Positions 47,004-57,596 of a stretch of 64,000 nt of DNA are shown here, piece after piece. Location: NCBI GenBank assembly GCA_002205965.3, contig NADL03000768.1:1-64000 (forward strand), read 5' to 3'. Within the stretch, counting starts at the first letter, position 1. The number at the start of each line of letters is the position of its first letter. Made by a program: the position numbers and the translations under genes. The notes below the pieces were generated by a model. It saw only the letters and a list, made by a program, of their open reading frames with translations, had not been told where the DNA came from and made no database searches. This stretch comes from Kappaphycus alvarezii. Taxonomy: Eukaryota > Rhodophyta > Florideophyceae > Gigartinales > Solieriaceae.

Positions 47004-50000
47004 ATGCCTCAAATGACTTCCTCAGAAACCCGCGAAAGGTCCACGCAAGCCACGTCCCTCCCTACGGTTTACGATGCATTGCACAGCCCGCTAAGGCCTT
47101 CTGACATCTTCGACCGCATACCCGCAAACTGCATGCACAGCCTCGCCATATTACTCATACGGCTTTTCCGCGCTGCAGCAAACGCACGGAATGCCGATGC
47201 AGTCCGCGCCATCCTCCTCCGGATACACCTTCCTCCTACTGCAGTTCTGCGACGCTTAATGCGTGGGGAAGCCGGATGGCGGTCTCAAATAAGGCAAAGC
47301 CAAAGACTTCGCGAACGCATCCGCCGTGCCAACGCTGGCGAATGGAATGAACTTTGGACAGAAGCAATTCAAGCCCACAAGACCAGAGAAGAGAGAATCT
47401 TTAGGCGTCGCCACCAGCAGACCGACAGTAGGCACGACCCGAAGTTTCGCCGAGCATCCTATTTGGCTGCAGACGCGCAATACGGACGTACCATGCGCAC
47501 GCTACATCGGTCGCGCATCGCCGACGTGCGAGACCCGCAGGTTATAGAACGTCTGCAAGAGCTGCACCCAGCACCGCAGTCTCCGGTAACAGCCATCCAA
47601 GCGAGAGACCTTCCGCTCCCGATCGACATCACTGAAGAGGCGGTTCTGCGCGCTGTCCGACGCCTTAACCCAAACTCCACCCCGGGCCCGGACAGAATGT
47701 CCCCGCGGCTCCTTCGTTTGCAGGCCAACACAACCGTGACTCCCGAAGCAGGAGGGGCAGGCATCTCGGTGCTAACTCCTGTTGTGACGAGATTAGCCCA
47801 GGGGGACCTTCCGGACGACACAATTCCTTTGATCTCCTCTGCGACGCTGCTGCCCATCTAACCGCGGCCAGATAAGATTCGCCCCATTGCCATTGGGACG
47901 GCCCTGAGGATACTTGTAACAAAGGTGCTTCTACCACAAGCACTGGAAGACACGAGAGAATATCTCACACCCCTGCAAGTGGCCAATGGCGTGCCCTGCG
48001 GACTAGATTCCACTGTGCACGAAGCACGGAGATTGGTACAGTGCCAGGGCAACAAGGAAGAGTGCGCACTAGTGTCCGTGGATGCACATAATGCCTTCAA
48101 TCGGTTCTCCAGACAGTGCATGATAAACTTGCTGCCGACCAAGGTACCGTCGCTATGTCGTTTTCTGAACATAGTGTACGCTTGCAACAAGCCTTCGCTA
48201 ATTCTGCCTCTAGCGTATGCACAATACATCCCTAGCCAAGAAGGGATGCAACAAGGGGACCCGGCAAGTATGCTTATGTTCTCCCTTGTAGTGCATCCAT
48301 TAGCAACAGAAATTGCCGGGCGAACACAGCTCAGTCTACACAGATGGTATGCCGGTGACTGCACTCTCATAGGCACTCATACTGAGCTCGACAAAGCAAT
48401 CCAGATCCTCAGTGCCAGGGGACACGATCACGGATTGCATTTGAACCCGGCGAAAACACGTCTATTCTGGCCGCGCCAGCCTGGCAACCGGACATCGCCA
48501 CCATTGTACCGCTTCCCTAGAGATAACTTTTCCACTGAAGGCATCGACCTCCTCGGCGCCCCGATTGGATCGCCCCAATTCAAGGACCACCTTCTCAATG
48601 AGAAAATCAGCGGCTGTAAGAACACTTTATCGCTGATCGACGGTATTGGAGACGCTCGTACTCGGTTCCACAGTCACCGAGTATGTGCCCCGGCATGCAA
48701 GCTTCAACATGTGGTGAAGCTAACGCCGCCGGATGTGTCCACTGCCATTGCACTGAGATTTGATGAAGAACAGTTGGAATTCTACTCGCGCTCCAATAAT
48801 GTGCTGATGACCGGTGCAGTTCGACGGCAGGTGTCCTTACCTCTGCGATATGGCGGTCATGGCTTCACACCTGTGGTGACGCTCAATATCGCAGCGTATA
48901 CGGCGAGCATTATTGAAGCCGAGCAACTGCGATGCCCTGACGAGCCAGATGCGTTAGAACACCGTGAGTATAGGTGCGCGGAAGCGGATGGACACCTTCG
49001 GGACTTTGTACGACAGCTCCATGCATCCTTTCCGAACGAACAAGGCAGTCTTCCAGAAGCACTGACAGCGGCCAGCCTTGCTGCTAAGCCCGATAATCCA
49101 CACAACGTTATATATCGAGCCTGGTGCGAGTCGGTAAAGTCCTTCTGGAAGGATGATGAATGGGCAAGATTCCCCAACCCCGCAACGCACTCGGAAGAAG
49201 ATATTCGGCGAAGGATTCGCCGCCAAGCATACATGGAGAAGCCTGCAGCAGCATTACTCACTGCGCATCCTTCTGCTGTCAACCGAACGTACGACGAGAT
49301 GTGGACAGTAATGCTGCGTCGCATCTGGAAGTGCCCGTGTTTGATGACACTGCTCCGCTGCGGTGCGCGGAGTGCCACAGGCCCATGGACGTTCTAGGAG
49401 ACCATGTAGCAGACTTATGCAACAAAGTTCTCGGATGGACCAACCGTTACACAGTGGTGGTAAAGGTACTTGGCCGAGAGCTGTTCAAGGCAGCAGGAGT
49501 CAGCGTTCAATACGAAGTGAAGTACCTACTTCGTGGACTGAACGCGCGACCCCCAGACATTCTGGTGTACCCAAGGTCTGATGCAACAAACACATAGTCC
49601 CCTCTCCCAGTGGCGTATGACGTGACTGTATCATCCCCGTTCCAAGAGAGCTATAAGTCAATGGCAGCACGGGAAGCGCGAGCTGTTGCAAACGCAGCAG
49701 AAAAGCGGAAGAAGAGGGACTTAGCTACGAAAGTGGCAGCGATTCCAGGCGAGGCAATGCCAGGACGATCAAGGCTAGGATGGGATTTTGTACCACTAGC
49801 CTTCGACTTGTTAGGATCACCCTCTTTAGAAACATCCAAGGTTATAGAGACATACGCGGCAGCAGTAGCGTCTCGTAACGGATGCTCGACGGGAGGAGTA
49901 AAGACTCGCCTGTATCAGAAGCTTAGCCACTCAGTCTGGTCAACATGTGCAGCATCCGTGATTTGTCGCGCACCGCAACGAGCAGAGCTTAGTAACCCAA

Positions 50001-50011
50001 TTCCAACTTAA
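47004..50011 (+). pseudogene. LINE ORF2: reverse transcriptase with restriction-like endonuclease
   Basis: Starts MPQMTSSETRERS at 47,004. Order: an N-terminal Arg-rich region, then RT with NSTPGPDRMSPRLL, KIRPIAIGTALRILVTKVL, LVSVDAHNAFN (motif A), EGMQQGDPASML (motif B), WYAGDCTLIG (motif C) and LHLNPAKTRLFWP. Motif C normally reads YADD or FADD; here it is YAGD, so the first catalytic Asp is replaced. A CCHC zinc pattern C-x2-C-x9-H-x4-C follows (CAECHRPMDVLGDHVADLC, near 49,363-49,420). The restriction-like nuclease has RPPDILVY then AYDVTVSSP, i.e. the PD...D pattern. This C-terminal layout is that of R2-like LINEs; no N-terminal AP endonuclease is seen. In-frame stops lie at 47,859-47,861 and 49,595-49,597, and the reading frame changes near 49,350. 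A dead copy. Confidence 0.8.
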
Positions 50012-50130
50012 TTTAAGAACTTTGCAATGTTGCATGCTTAATTTGAAGTACTTTGCAACGTTGCACATTTGGACTGTACACCAGTGATAAACGATTGTAC
50101 TATACTCCTCACCCACTAACAGTACCCTAT
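50012..50130. other. Short spacer with a repeated motif and an LTR scrap
   Basis: The motif ACTTTGCAA(T/C)GTTGCA occurs twice (about 50,019 and 50,051). About 30 bases (50,098-50,128) match the TATACTCCTCACCCACT stretch of C repeats. Confidence 0.45.
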
Positions 50131-50545
50131 CCGCCCCATTGCCGGCGATGTCACCATCTTCTCTCCGTTCAAGGACAACGTAAGATCGAGGGCCACCCGC
50201 GAAATGGGCGGTGCCGCTGCCGTCGCTCACAGCAACAAGGTTACGGACCTGGTGCGAAAACTTTCGCGGCGTCTGCCACCGCCCTCAGACAACCCGACCC
50301 AGGCCCCCAATTTCGAGTTCCAACCGCTGGCGTTTGATTCTCTGGGGTCACCTTCTCCTGCCACCTTCCTCTTCATAGAGGGTCTTCTGCCGCGTATCGC
50401 GGAGAAGTTCAGCACCCCTGTCGGAGTGAACCGCACGCGCGTGTTGAGCCGCATCAGTTGCACTATCTGGTCGTCAGTTGCGCAAGCTATTTTTTCGCGC
50501 ATGTCGCTGCACAAGGACGACGTGGACCATCCTTTTAGCTCTTAG
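50131..50545 (+). pseudogene. 3' end of a second LINE ORF2 (plus)
   Basis: An open frame homologous to the last part of the ORF2 above: AGDVTIFSPFKDN (nuclease D-x-T block), then FEFQPLAFDSLGSPSPATFLFIEGLLPRIA and LSRISCTIWSSVAQAIF, compared with FVPLAFDLLGSPSLETSKVIE and LSHSVWSTCAAS. It is 5'-truncated and ends in a TAG at 50,545. It follows the first LINE in the same orientation, so two LINE tails are stacked. GC content is higher than in the first copy, suggesting a different subfamily. Confidence 0.65.
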
Positions 50546-50701
50546 CTAGCAATATAGTCGGATCCTGCAGCGGACACCTGTTATACTAATGCTATGGTGG
50601 TAAATCTTTATGGGTTGTACAATGTCGCACAGAAGCGTGCGGAGGGTATTCATAAATTAACTACGGATGCGGGCGGCGGTTAGAAACCTGTCGCGCCTGC
50701 A
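50546..50701. other. LINE 3' flank with right copy of the 67-base repeat
   Basis: Right copy of the 67-base repeat at 50,595-50,661, about 50 bases after the second LINE tail, followed by a GC-rich stretch leading into a minus-strand LINE. No gene. Confidence 0.5.
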
Positions 50702-51853
50702 TTATTTGGAGACTAAATGCAAAACGGGTAACGAAGTCGCGGAGCTCCTGTTGAGGGGAGGAACCGCGACGGGAAGCAGGGAAGGAAGCAAGCCGGCGGA
50801 AAAAACACTTGCCGTCGCCGCCCAAGGCGCCATAGATATCAATCCCGACGGTGGAGAGGAATATATCGTTTTGGTTGCAGTAAGTGCCTTAATGACGATG
50901 TTTCTCGCGCTCTGCGAGTGTTGCGGCAGCGCCTGCGGTAACCGTACTTGGCGAAATGTGGCGGCGTGCGGAGGGGTGGGCAACTGTAACGTCGACGGCG
51001 ATATCAGTACTGTGAAGCCCGTATGCAGCGGGTATGTAAATGTCCATTCGTAGCGCGGGGGACTCCGAATGCCCAGATGAGTTGGCAACCTGGTAGAGGA
51101 GCGGATGTTCGACGAGGGCGACGATCCCAACTTCCTTGCAGTAGCGGGCAAGAACGTTGCGGAGGATGTGATCACGACGAGTCATTCCGTCTTCGTATTT
51201 GCAGGTCAACGCGTGTTGACCACTTGGATCTAGCGCGATGCCAAGACGTAGAGCCAGAGCGACTTTCCACGTAGAAGACGACATGTACGTGCCGCGGTGG
51301 GGGTGAGGAAGCGAAGAGAAAACAGACGACGCGGAGGATGTGCGCACGGAGAGAAGCCGTGCTCGGTCGTGGGCTGCCGCGGACGAGAACAACCTATCGG
51401 ACTTCGATAGCATGAGTTCTGTTGTGATCGCAGACTTGAGCCTTTCGCCCGGGACCGGCGATGAACAACGCTCGAAAAGAGCCGTAGCTGTAAGCGACGA
51501 AGACAGCTGCGGGTGGTGGGAGGATGAGAGCGAGATGGCGGACCGAGGGATCTCTTCCAAGTGGCGGTCCTGGGAAAGAGTGAGCAGGTCGGAGATAAGT
51601 CCAAAAGAATCAATTACAGATGCTGCGTAAGCAGCCTCGGTAATGTCTGAAGTTTGCAGGAGACCTAGACCGCCCATGGAGAAGGGGAGAGAGGCTTGGA
51701 GCCAGGCTCGCTCTGGACAGGGCAGCTGCAATTCGTGGAACGCTTCCCTATACTTCTAATCGAAGCTAGCGGCGAGTACCGCAGATTGAGTTGAAGGAAG
51801 CGAACGTAGCAGGTGCATGACCTTGGAGGCGTTCGCGCAGAAGCGGTGCCATA
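50702..51853 (-). pseudogene. LINE ORF2 fragment (minus)
   Basis: Minus-strand C-terminal part of a related LINE ORF2. Upstream end near 51,853 (WHRFCANASKVMHLLRSLP), then PCPERAWLQASLPFSMGGLGLLQTSDITEAAYAASVI, which aligns with PLRYGGHGFTPVVTLNIAAYTASII of the plus ORF2. Near 51,190 comes a zinc-like HALTCKYEDGMTRRDHILRN and then the nuclease blocks RMDIYIP and IAVDVTVAHPSA. An in-frame stop lies near 51,757 (after LAASFD), and the frame changes near 50,890. It is truncated at its 5' side by a short B-repeat piece. Confidence 0.7.
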
Positions 51854-51909
51854 CAGTAAAGTATTTGACCTATCAGCCAATGAGGTTGCAGGAAGCAATC
51901 TATAGCCTA
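51854..51909 (-). repeat. LTR of copia-B, left part of a split copy
   Basis: 56 bases matching the B repeat (ACCTATCAGCCAATGAGG). It ends in ATAGCCTA (51,902-51,909), the left target repeat of the LINE insertion that follows. The B repeat resumes at 59,723. Confidence 0.7.
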
Positions 51910-52516
51910 ACAAACAAACAAGCATACGCTTTCATTAAATGTTCACTAAACCGAGCCGGGTCACTCAGGCATCAGGTGATGTGAGAGACAAACCATGTCG
52001 AGATACGGCATGAGCCGTCAGCTGGAGAACGAGGGAGGCGAGGGTGGTGACCAATCGGTGGTATTCATCGGATGGGGGTTTCCCGCGGCGGAGTGCGAAA
52101 AAGGAGGCGACTTTTGCCACGGCCTCACGGGCAGGTTTGCCTATGGCTCCGTGAGTATCGAATCCAAGAGGGTGGAATTGGGCTTGTATCGTCCCACAGA
52201 GTGCAGCGTAATGCGCAGTTTTCGAGGCTTCAATGGGCAAGGTAGCCCCTCTGGAGGTCTTGCGAGAGTGGGAGGTGGCCTGTGCGGTGTAGGGGTTTGC
52301 AATGAAGACGTGAAGTGCGCAGGGACGTGAGGAGAATTCGATGTCGTCAATGAGGATGTCCATTCGGCGGCGTTCCGAGAACGGGAGGTTGGCTTCGCAG
52401 GGGAAGGTGTATTCGAGCTTCGGGCGCAACGGTACAAAAGGATATCGGAGGAGGGTAAACAGTTTGTCTCGAAGGTGGTTGTGGCGTCGGGGGAATCCCT
52501 CCATCGCTGGGCAGTT
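51910..52516 (-). pseudogene. 5'-truncated LINE (restriction-like endonuclease end), main part
   Basis: The 3' end of a LINE ORF2 on the minus strand: PAMEGFPRRHNHLRDKLF (end of the zinc region), RRRMDILIDDIEF (R-x-D block of the nuclease), HVFIANPYTAQA, ASKTAHYAALCG, FHPLGFDTHGAIGKPA, and a stop at 51,967. The minus-strand 3' flank ends in a TTTG-type tail (GCTTGTTTGTTTGTT). Flanking ATAGCC(T/A)A at 51,902 and 59,723 is its target repeat. Its 5' 40 bases are at 59,683-59,722, separated by gypsy-2. Total LINE length is about 650 bases, a typical 5' truncation. Confidence 0.75.
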
Positions 52517-52799
52517 TGTCGCGAGATTTTTGTATCGCGCGACGGTTAGGGTCGCTAGTTGATTGGCCCAGTATGTTCGTACAGTATACAGTACTACTGT
52601 ACACTGTACGAGCGGGAAGTGGGCTCGTACAGTGTACAGTAGTAGTGTACACTGTACTTGCACGTTCATGAGTAGAAATCCCAGACCGGCCGCCCTATAA
52701 GATGACGCGAGGGCGGCCGGAGTCCGGGGGAATGAGAGGTAGGTTCCGCTTGGCCGCGAGAGAGAGAAGAGGACAGAGTAAACAAAAACAAGCATTGCA
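52517..52799 (+). repeat. 5' LTR of gypsy-2
   Basis: 283 bases, TGTCGCG to GCATTGCA. It differs from the 3' copy (59,400-59,682) at about four positions. It contains a long hairpin (52,579-52,657) and a CCTATAAG promoter-like box near 52,694. Left flank ends in CAGT(T) and the right flank of the 3' copy begins CAGT(G), so a 4-base target repeat CAGT is visible. Confidence 0.9.
52579..52657. repeat. Long hairpin in the gypsy-2 LTR
   Basis: Two 35-base arms made of GTACAGT / ACTGTAC words pair with few mismatches around a 9-base loop GGGAAGTGG. The same structure is at 59,462-59,540 in the other LTR. Confidence 0.8.
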
Positions 52800-52815
52800 T
52801 GGTACCGCATCCAAG
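52800..52815 (+). other. Primer binding site of gypsy-2
   Basis: TGGTACCGCATCCAAG starts directly after the LTR end. Position and the TGG start are typical of a tRNA 3'-end primer site; I cannot name the tRNA. Confidence 0.6.
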
Positions 52816-52822
52816 GTTGACT

Positions 52823-53700
52823 ATGGACATGAACGATTCCCTTAGACCCCACGTTTCCTTCGACGGTTCCCCTTCTTCCGACGTCGCGCGCTTCCTTTTC
52901 GCGTACGAGAATGTAGTCATGCGCGGGAAAAACGACGAGGAAAAGGCGCTCCAGATCCTTTGCCACCTCGAGGGCGCGGCGTTTGAGCGTTACTATGAGG
53001 CTTTTGCGAGAGACGGAGCATTGGTGGAGGAGGCGAAGGACTATTCGATCGTTAAGGCCAAGCTCATTGAGGAGTTTGGGAAGACCCCGAAGCCGGAAGA
53101 AGAACTGCAGAAGGCTATAAACGCTAGGTTGGACCCGAAGGATGTAATGGGCTCCCTAGCGCAGTTGGACGCTCTATATAAGAGAGTTGGATTCAACGAT
53201 ACCGCCTCGTTCGGCCTGCTTCGGAAAGCAGTGGCAGAAGATCAAGATATGGCACAGTTCGTAATGTTTAGAGCCCCTTCGGACTATAAGGGGCTCAAGA
53301 AGGCAATCACGGACTTCGTAAGTGGAAAGAAGACGTTTTACTGAGAAGGAAGTCAAGGATCATCGTCGAGTGAAGCGCCGAAGAAGATCCTCCAGAGGCC
53401 AGATGCTCTTAGTTCCCAGCATCTGGAAAATAAGGTGTAGAAGTTGGCCGACCAATTCGCTGAACTATCGTTGCTTGTGAAGAAGCAATTCGAAGGAACG
53501 AAGCCGCCGGTGAAGACGGATGCGGATCACTTTTGCAGCTATTGCAACCAAAAGGGCCACGGAGCGAGCCGTTGTCCGCATAATCCGCATTGAGATACGC
53601 GCTGTACAATTTGTGGGAGAAGAGGACATTCCGAAGCAACATGCTGGTCCAAGAACCCCCGTGGTGATGACCAGCGGAGAGGAGTTGCTAGGGCCCGGTC
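52823..53700 (+). mobile_element. Gypsy-2 gag region
   Basis: The gag protein starts MDMNDSLRPHVSFDG at 52,823. It has a retrotransposon-gag capsid pattern (ARFLFAYENVVMRG, ALQILCHLEGAAFERYYEAF) and two CCHC knuckles near 53,530-53,640 (CSYCNQKGHGASRC and CTICGRRGHSEATC). Family resemblance to gypsy-1 gag is clear. The region has a few breaks. Confidence 0.8.
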
Positions 53701-53716
53701 TGAGTCTGGAGAAGAA

Positions 53717-54840
53717 TTGAAAATGAAGGAGCTGAAGGACGATGACAGGGTCGCCGTTCTTCAGGAATCTCGCAGAAATGACGTGGTTGCCGCTGCGAAG
53801 AGAAGAGCGGACGGGCAGGCCCTCCCGAAACAGCGGAGGGAAAACTTGATGAATCTGGATGCCATATTGAACAAGGCCCCTGCTAATCGTCCGCTGATGA
53901 TGGCTCCTGTCCCAAAGAAGAAGAATAAGAGAGTAAATCGCAAGTCGAAGAAGAAATCCGGTGGACTTCAGGATCATGTAGGTAAGTATAACGTGATCGC
54001 TGAACTGGCTTCCGCTGCCACAGGAATGAACTTCGGGCAACTGTTGCGCGGGGATGCCGAGGAGGCCAGAAGGGTTTTAAGGAAATTGTTATCCAAGAGG
54101 TTACCGGTTACACAGGCGTCGATGGTTAACTCTTCAGGAGCTCCACGCCGACTCAGGGTAGTAGCCGTGAAGTTGTACGGAACGGAGAATCATGCCCTTT
54201 TGGACACGGGTGCAGTTCCTAACCTGATCTCTTGGGACCTCTGCAAAAGGCTTGCCCTCACCCCGACGGAAACCGATCGTCAGGTGACAGTAGCAGACGG
54301 AACTGTCGCCGAGGTTCTTGGTTGTCTGAAAGGAGTCCCGGTGTCTTATGGGTCAACGGTTGTGCATCTTGAGTTCCTGGTTGTCAACAATGCCCCGTTT
54401 GACGTTATTGTTGGAAGCCCGACTTTGGAAGCCCTCCAGACGCGCATCGATTATGCACTCCAACACGTCACTTTGGTTATTGGAGATGAAGAGGTTGTGT
54501 TTCCATTCGTCAACGAGCCGTCCAGAGTCAATGTGGCTCATACGGATAGTGAGGACTTCACGTCCCCCAAAGGTTCAGACGATGAGGAATCTCTCCACCC
54601 TTTCTCGTCGTCTAGCGAAAGCGATGGTGGATCGGACACCGAACAAGACCTTGTCTTATCCATCATTAACAAGGAACCATACGAGCCTGATCTACCTCGC
54701 TCGACGAAGACTGAAGTTAAGAAGGAGGTAAAAGAGCAGGTGGACCGCTCGGCTCTATTGGCCTCGAAGAGAAGAATCAGGAGGAGCTGGCGAGAGCTCT
54801 CAAGGAAACGGATGTCATAGTTTGGGATATTCACGACCTG
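53717..54840 (+). mobile_element. Gypsy-2 protease region
   Basis: A basic stretch (KKKNKRVNRKSKKKSG) and ASAATGMNFGQLLRGDAEEARR precede the aspartic protease with HALLDTGAVPNLIS (near 54,195), RQVTVADGT and DVIVGSPTLEAL. An acidic Ser/Asp-rich linker leads to RT. Confidence 0.8.
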
Positions 54841-56262
54841 GAGCCTGCTAATGTGCCGGTGGTACATTCTTTCGAGTTGACGGACGAGGCACCGATACAT
54901 TCGAAGGCCCGCCGAATGCCGCCGAGGCATGACGAGGTCGTAAAGAAAGAAGTGAAGGAATTATTGGAAGCTGGAATCATTACGCCGTCTAGGTCCGCCT
55001 GGTCCTTTCCGGTCGTGATAGCCGCGAACAAAGACGGAAGGCACCGGTTCTGCGTCGATTACCGTCAGTTGAACAGGGTGATGAAGCCAGACCGCTGGCC
55101 GCTACCGAAAATAGAAGAAATCTTCGATGAACTCTCTGGCGCAGAGTTCTTCACAACGTTGGACCTTTACACAGGGTACTGGCAGGTTATGATGTCCGAG
55201 TCTTGCAAGGAAAAAACGACCTTTGCCTCTCGATATGGAACGTACAAGTTCGAGGTAATGCCGTTCGGACTCATGAATGCTCCAGCGACATTTCAAAGGA
55301 TGATGGATGATGTCCTTCGCGGGTTGCCGTTCGCTATGGTTTATGTGGACGACGTTGTCATCTTCTCGAGGACATTGGAGGAACACATAGCTCATTGCAA
55401 GGAAGTGTTCAGGAGGATAAAAGAATCGAAACTGAAGTTGAAGGTTACCAAGTGCAGCTTTGCTCAATCAGAAGTGAAGTTGCTTGGCCACATCGTTAAT
55501 TCAAGTTGTGTGAAGGTGGATCCCGACAAGATCAAAGATATTGTAGAAGCTCCGGTGCCGGAAAACGTGACCGTACTCAGGAGTTTTCTGGTACTCGCGG
55601 GGTACTACCGACGTTTCATAAGGGGGTTTACCGACAGCTCAGCAGTGTTGCACGCGGCGACGTCTGTTAAGAAGGCTTTCGAGTGGACTACGGAGATGCA
55701 AGAGGCCATCGAATACTTGGAGGGGAAACTGACTACCCCTCCAGTATTGGCGTTACCGGATTTCAATTCTCCTTTTCGAGTGGAAACAGACGCCTCTTCG
55801 GCAGCCCTTAGGGTTGTTCTCTCGCAGAAGAAAGAAGACGGGAAAATACATCCCATTCAGTTTGCTTCTCGAACGATGACGGACCAGGAGCGCCGCTACT
55901 CCACGAGCGAACGAGAAGCACTCGCCGTGGTTTTCGTTCTTAAGAATTTTAGAGTGTACCTCCTGTCTGAGAAACCCTTCGTTGTCTATACGGATCATCA
56001 ACCCTTCAAACCGCATTCAAGAAGAAAGATATTCACGGGCGGTTGGCAAGGTGGATGGATTTGATGGCGGAATACGACTTCGAGATCAAATATCGTCCAG
56101 GACTGGCAAATGGGGCTGCCAATTATCTCTCGAGAAGACCTAACAAGAAGGAAGAAAGAAGAAACGAGGAAAACATAACAGAAGGATTGGTGGCGACAGT
56201 GGATTGGGCAGACCCAAAGTTGCATGGTTTGGAACCGCACGTGCTAGATGTAGCACGGTTCT
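54841..56262 (+). mobile_element. Gypsy-2 reverse transcriptase and RNase H
   Basis: Ty3/gypsy RT with RFCVDYRQLN, FFTTLDLYTGYWQV, VMPFGLMNAPATFQRMMDDVL, MVYVDDVVIFS, LLGHIVNSS and LAGYYRRFIRGF. RNase H follows with FRVETDASSAALRVVLSQ, RRYSTSEREALAVVF and FVVYTDHQPF, then the end motif EIKYRPGLANGAANYLSR near 56,085-56,130. It looks close to whole, with about one break. Confidence 0.85.
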
Positions 56263-57523
56263 GAGCCGGAGAAATGGTTCAAGAATCCGACCCGAAGAAG
56301 AAGGTCACAGTCAGACGGAGCGCAAAAAGTTTCATGCTCTGGAACGATACCCTCTTTCGTCGTGAGAAGGACGGGCTCCGTGTATTGCCTCCGATCAATC
56401 AGCGCTCGGAGATTCTGGCCACCTTTCATGATGATATTGGCCACTGGGACGTCGGTTCGACAAGACAGTTCGTGAGGGACCGATCCTGGTGGCGTGGGGT
56501 GTACCGTGATGTCACCGAGTATGTGCAAGGCTGTGATGGGTGTCAGCATGCGAGAAGGTTGCCGACGTATCACTCGAGTTTGAGAGCTACCGTTACTGGA
56601 CTCTTTGAGACCTTCTCATGGACTTTGCTGGACCCTTCAAGCCTTCGAAGAATGGGAAGAGATTTGTTCTGATCGCTGTGGAACGTATGAAAGGGTGGCC
56701 CATAGCCTGGGCCACGACGGATTCTACGGCCGATACGGTGATGAGGTTCATCGAGGAAGAGATAATATCACCGTTCGGGCCGCCAAAGAGAATTGTCTCG
56801 GATAACGCGACTGCGTTTATGGCGGGAGCGGTACAAGAGTACATGAAAGAGAGGGGAGTCGAGTGGAAGGCGGTGCTTGCTTACGCGCCGATGGCAAACG
56901 GTCGCACGGAGCGGATGGTTGGAACTATCAAGCACGCGCTCAAAAGGGCTATCGTCCGCAGTGGGGTAGACTGGGCAGAGGCCCTCCCCAAAGTCTTATA
57001 AGTTTACCGCAGACGCGATCGAAGCGACGCCCCTTCCCCTTTTCGACTGATGTATGGAATTAATCCGAGGATGCTGTCCAGCGATTAGGTAGCATTTCTC
57101 AGTGACGCTGGCCCCCATCATCGGCTTATAGAGACCTTAGCCGATTCGAAAACGCGGGCCGGCGTTTTGGAGAAGACCAGCGAACCCCGCAAGACGAACG
57201 GAAAAGTCAGGAAGTTCGAAGTTGGGGATGAAGTATTGGTAGCGCACGGTGCGGCCTTCAATAAGAGGCGCAACTGGCCGGCTTTCGACTCTTATTACTA
57301 TGGACCGTGCAGGGTGACGAAGGCGAACCACCCTCGCTACGATTTACTTTCCTCCATCGGCTGCGTTACGAGGAAGGCAATTCACGCGCGCGCCGGATTG
57401 TCTCGTATCAGAAGAGATCGATCCATTTATTCAATTAAGGAAGAACAAGAAATTCGAGGACATGAGAGAAGAAGAGGCAATAATCGAGTAGATAGTAGCG
57501 CGATGAAAGCAAAGAACGCATGA
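56263..57523 (+). mobile_element. Gypsy-2 integrase
   Basis: An HHCC zinc region (HDDIGHWDVGSTRQFVRD, CDGCQHAR, near 56,430-56,560), the catalytic core with MDFAGPFKPS, VSDNATAFM and MANGRTERM (near 56,618-56,920), and a C-terminal part with KFEVGDEVLVAHG and YYYGPCRVTKANHPRYDL, i.e. a GPY/F-type module. No chromodomain was recognised after it. The region has a few breaks. Confidence 0.8.
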
Positions 57524-57596
57524 TAGAAGGCTAAGTACCGAAGAGGCACACAGAGAAACCGTAAACATTGTGAGTGAAGTCTTGAATCTTGAGCAA

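Noticed and set aside
52561-52799. The long minus-strand frame joining the LINE end to gypsy-2 LTR sequence as one protein
   Set aside because: The upstream part is LTR hairpin and leader sequence; only the part below 52,516 is LINE coding.
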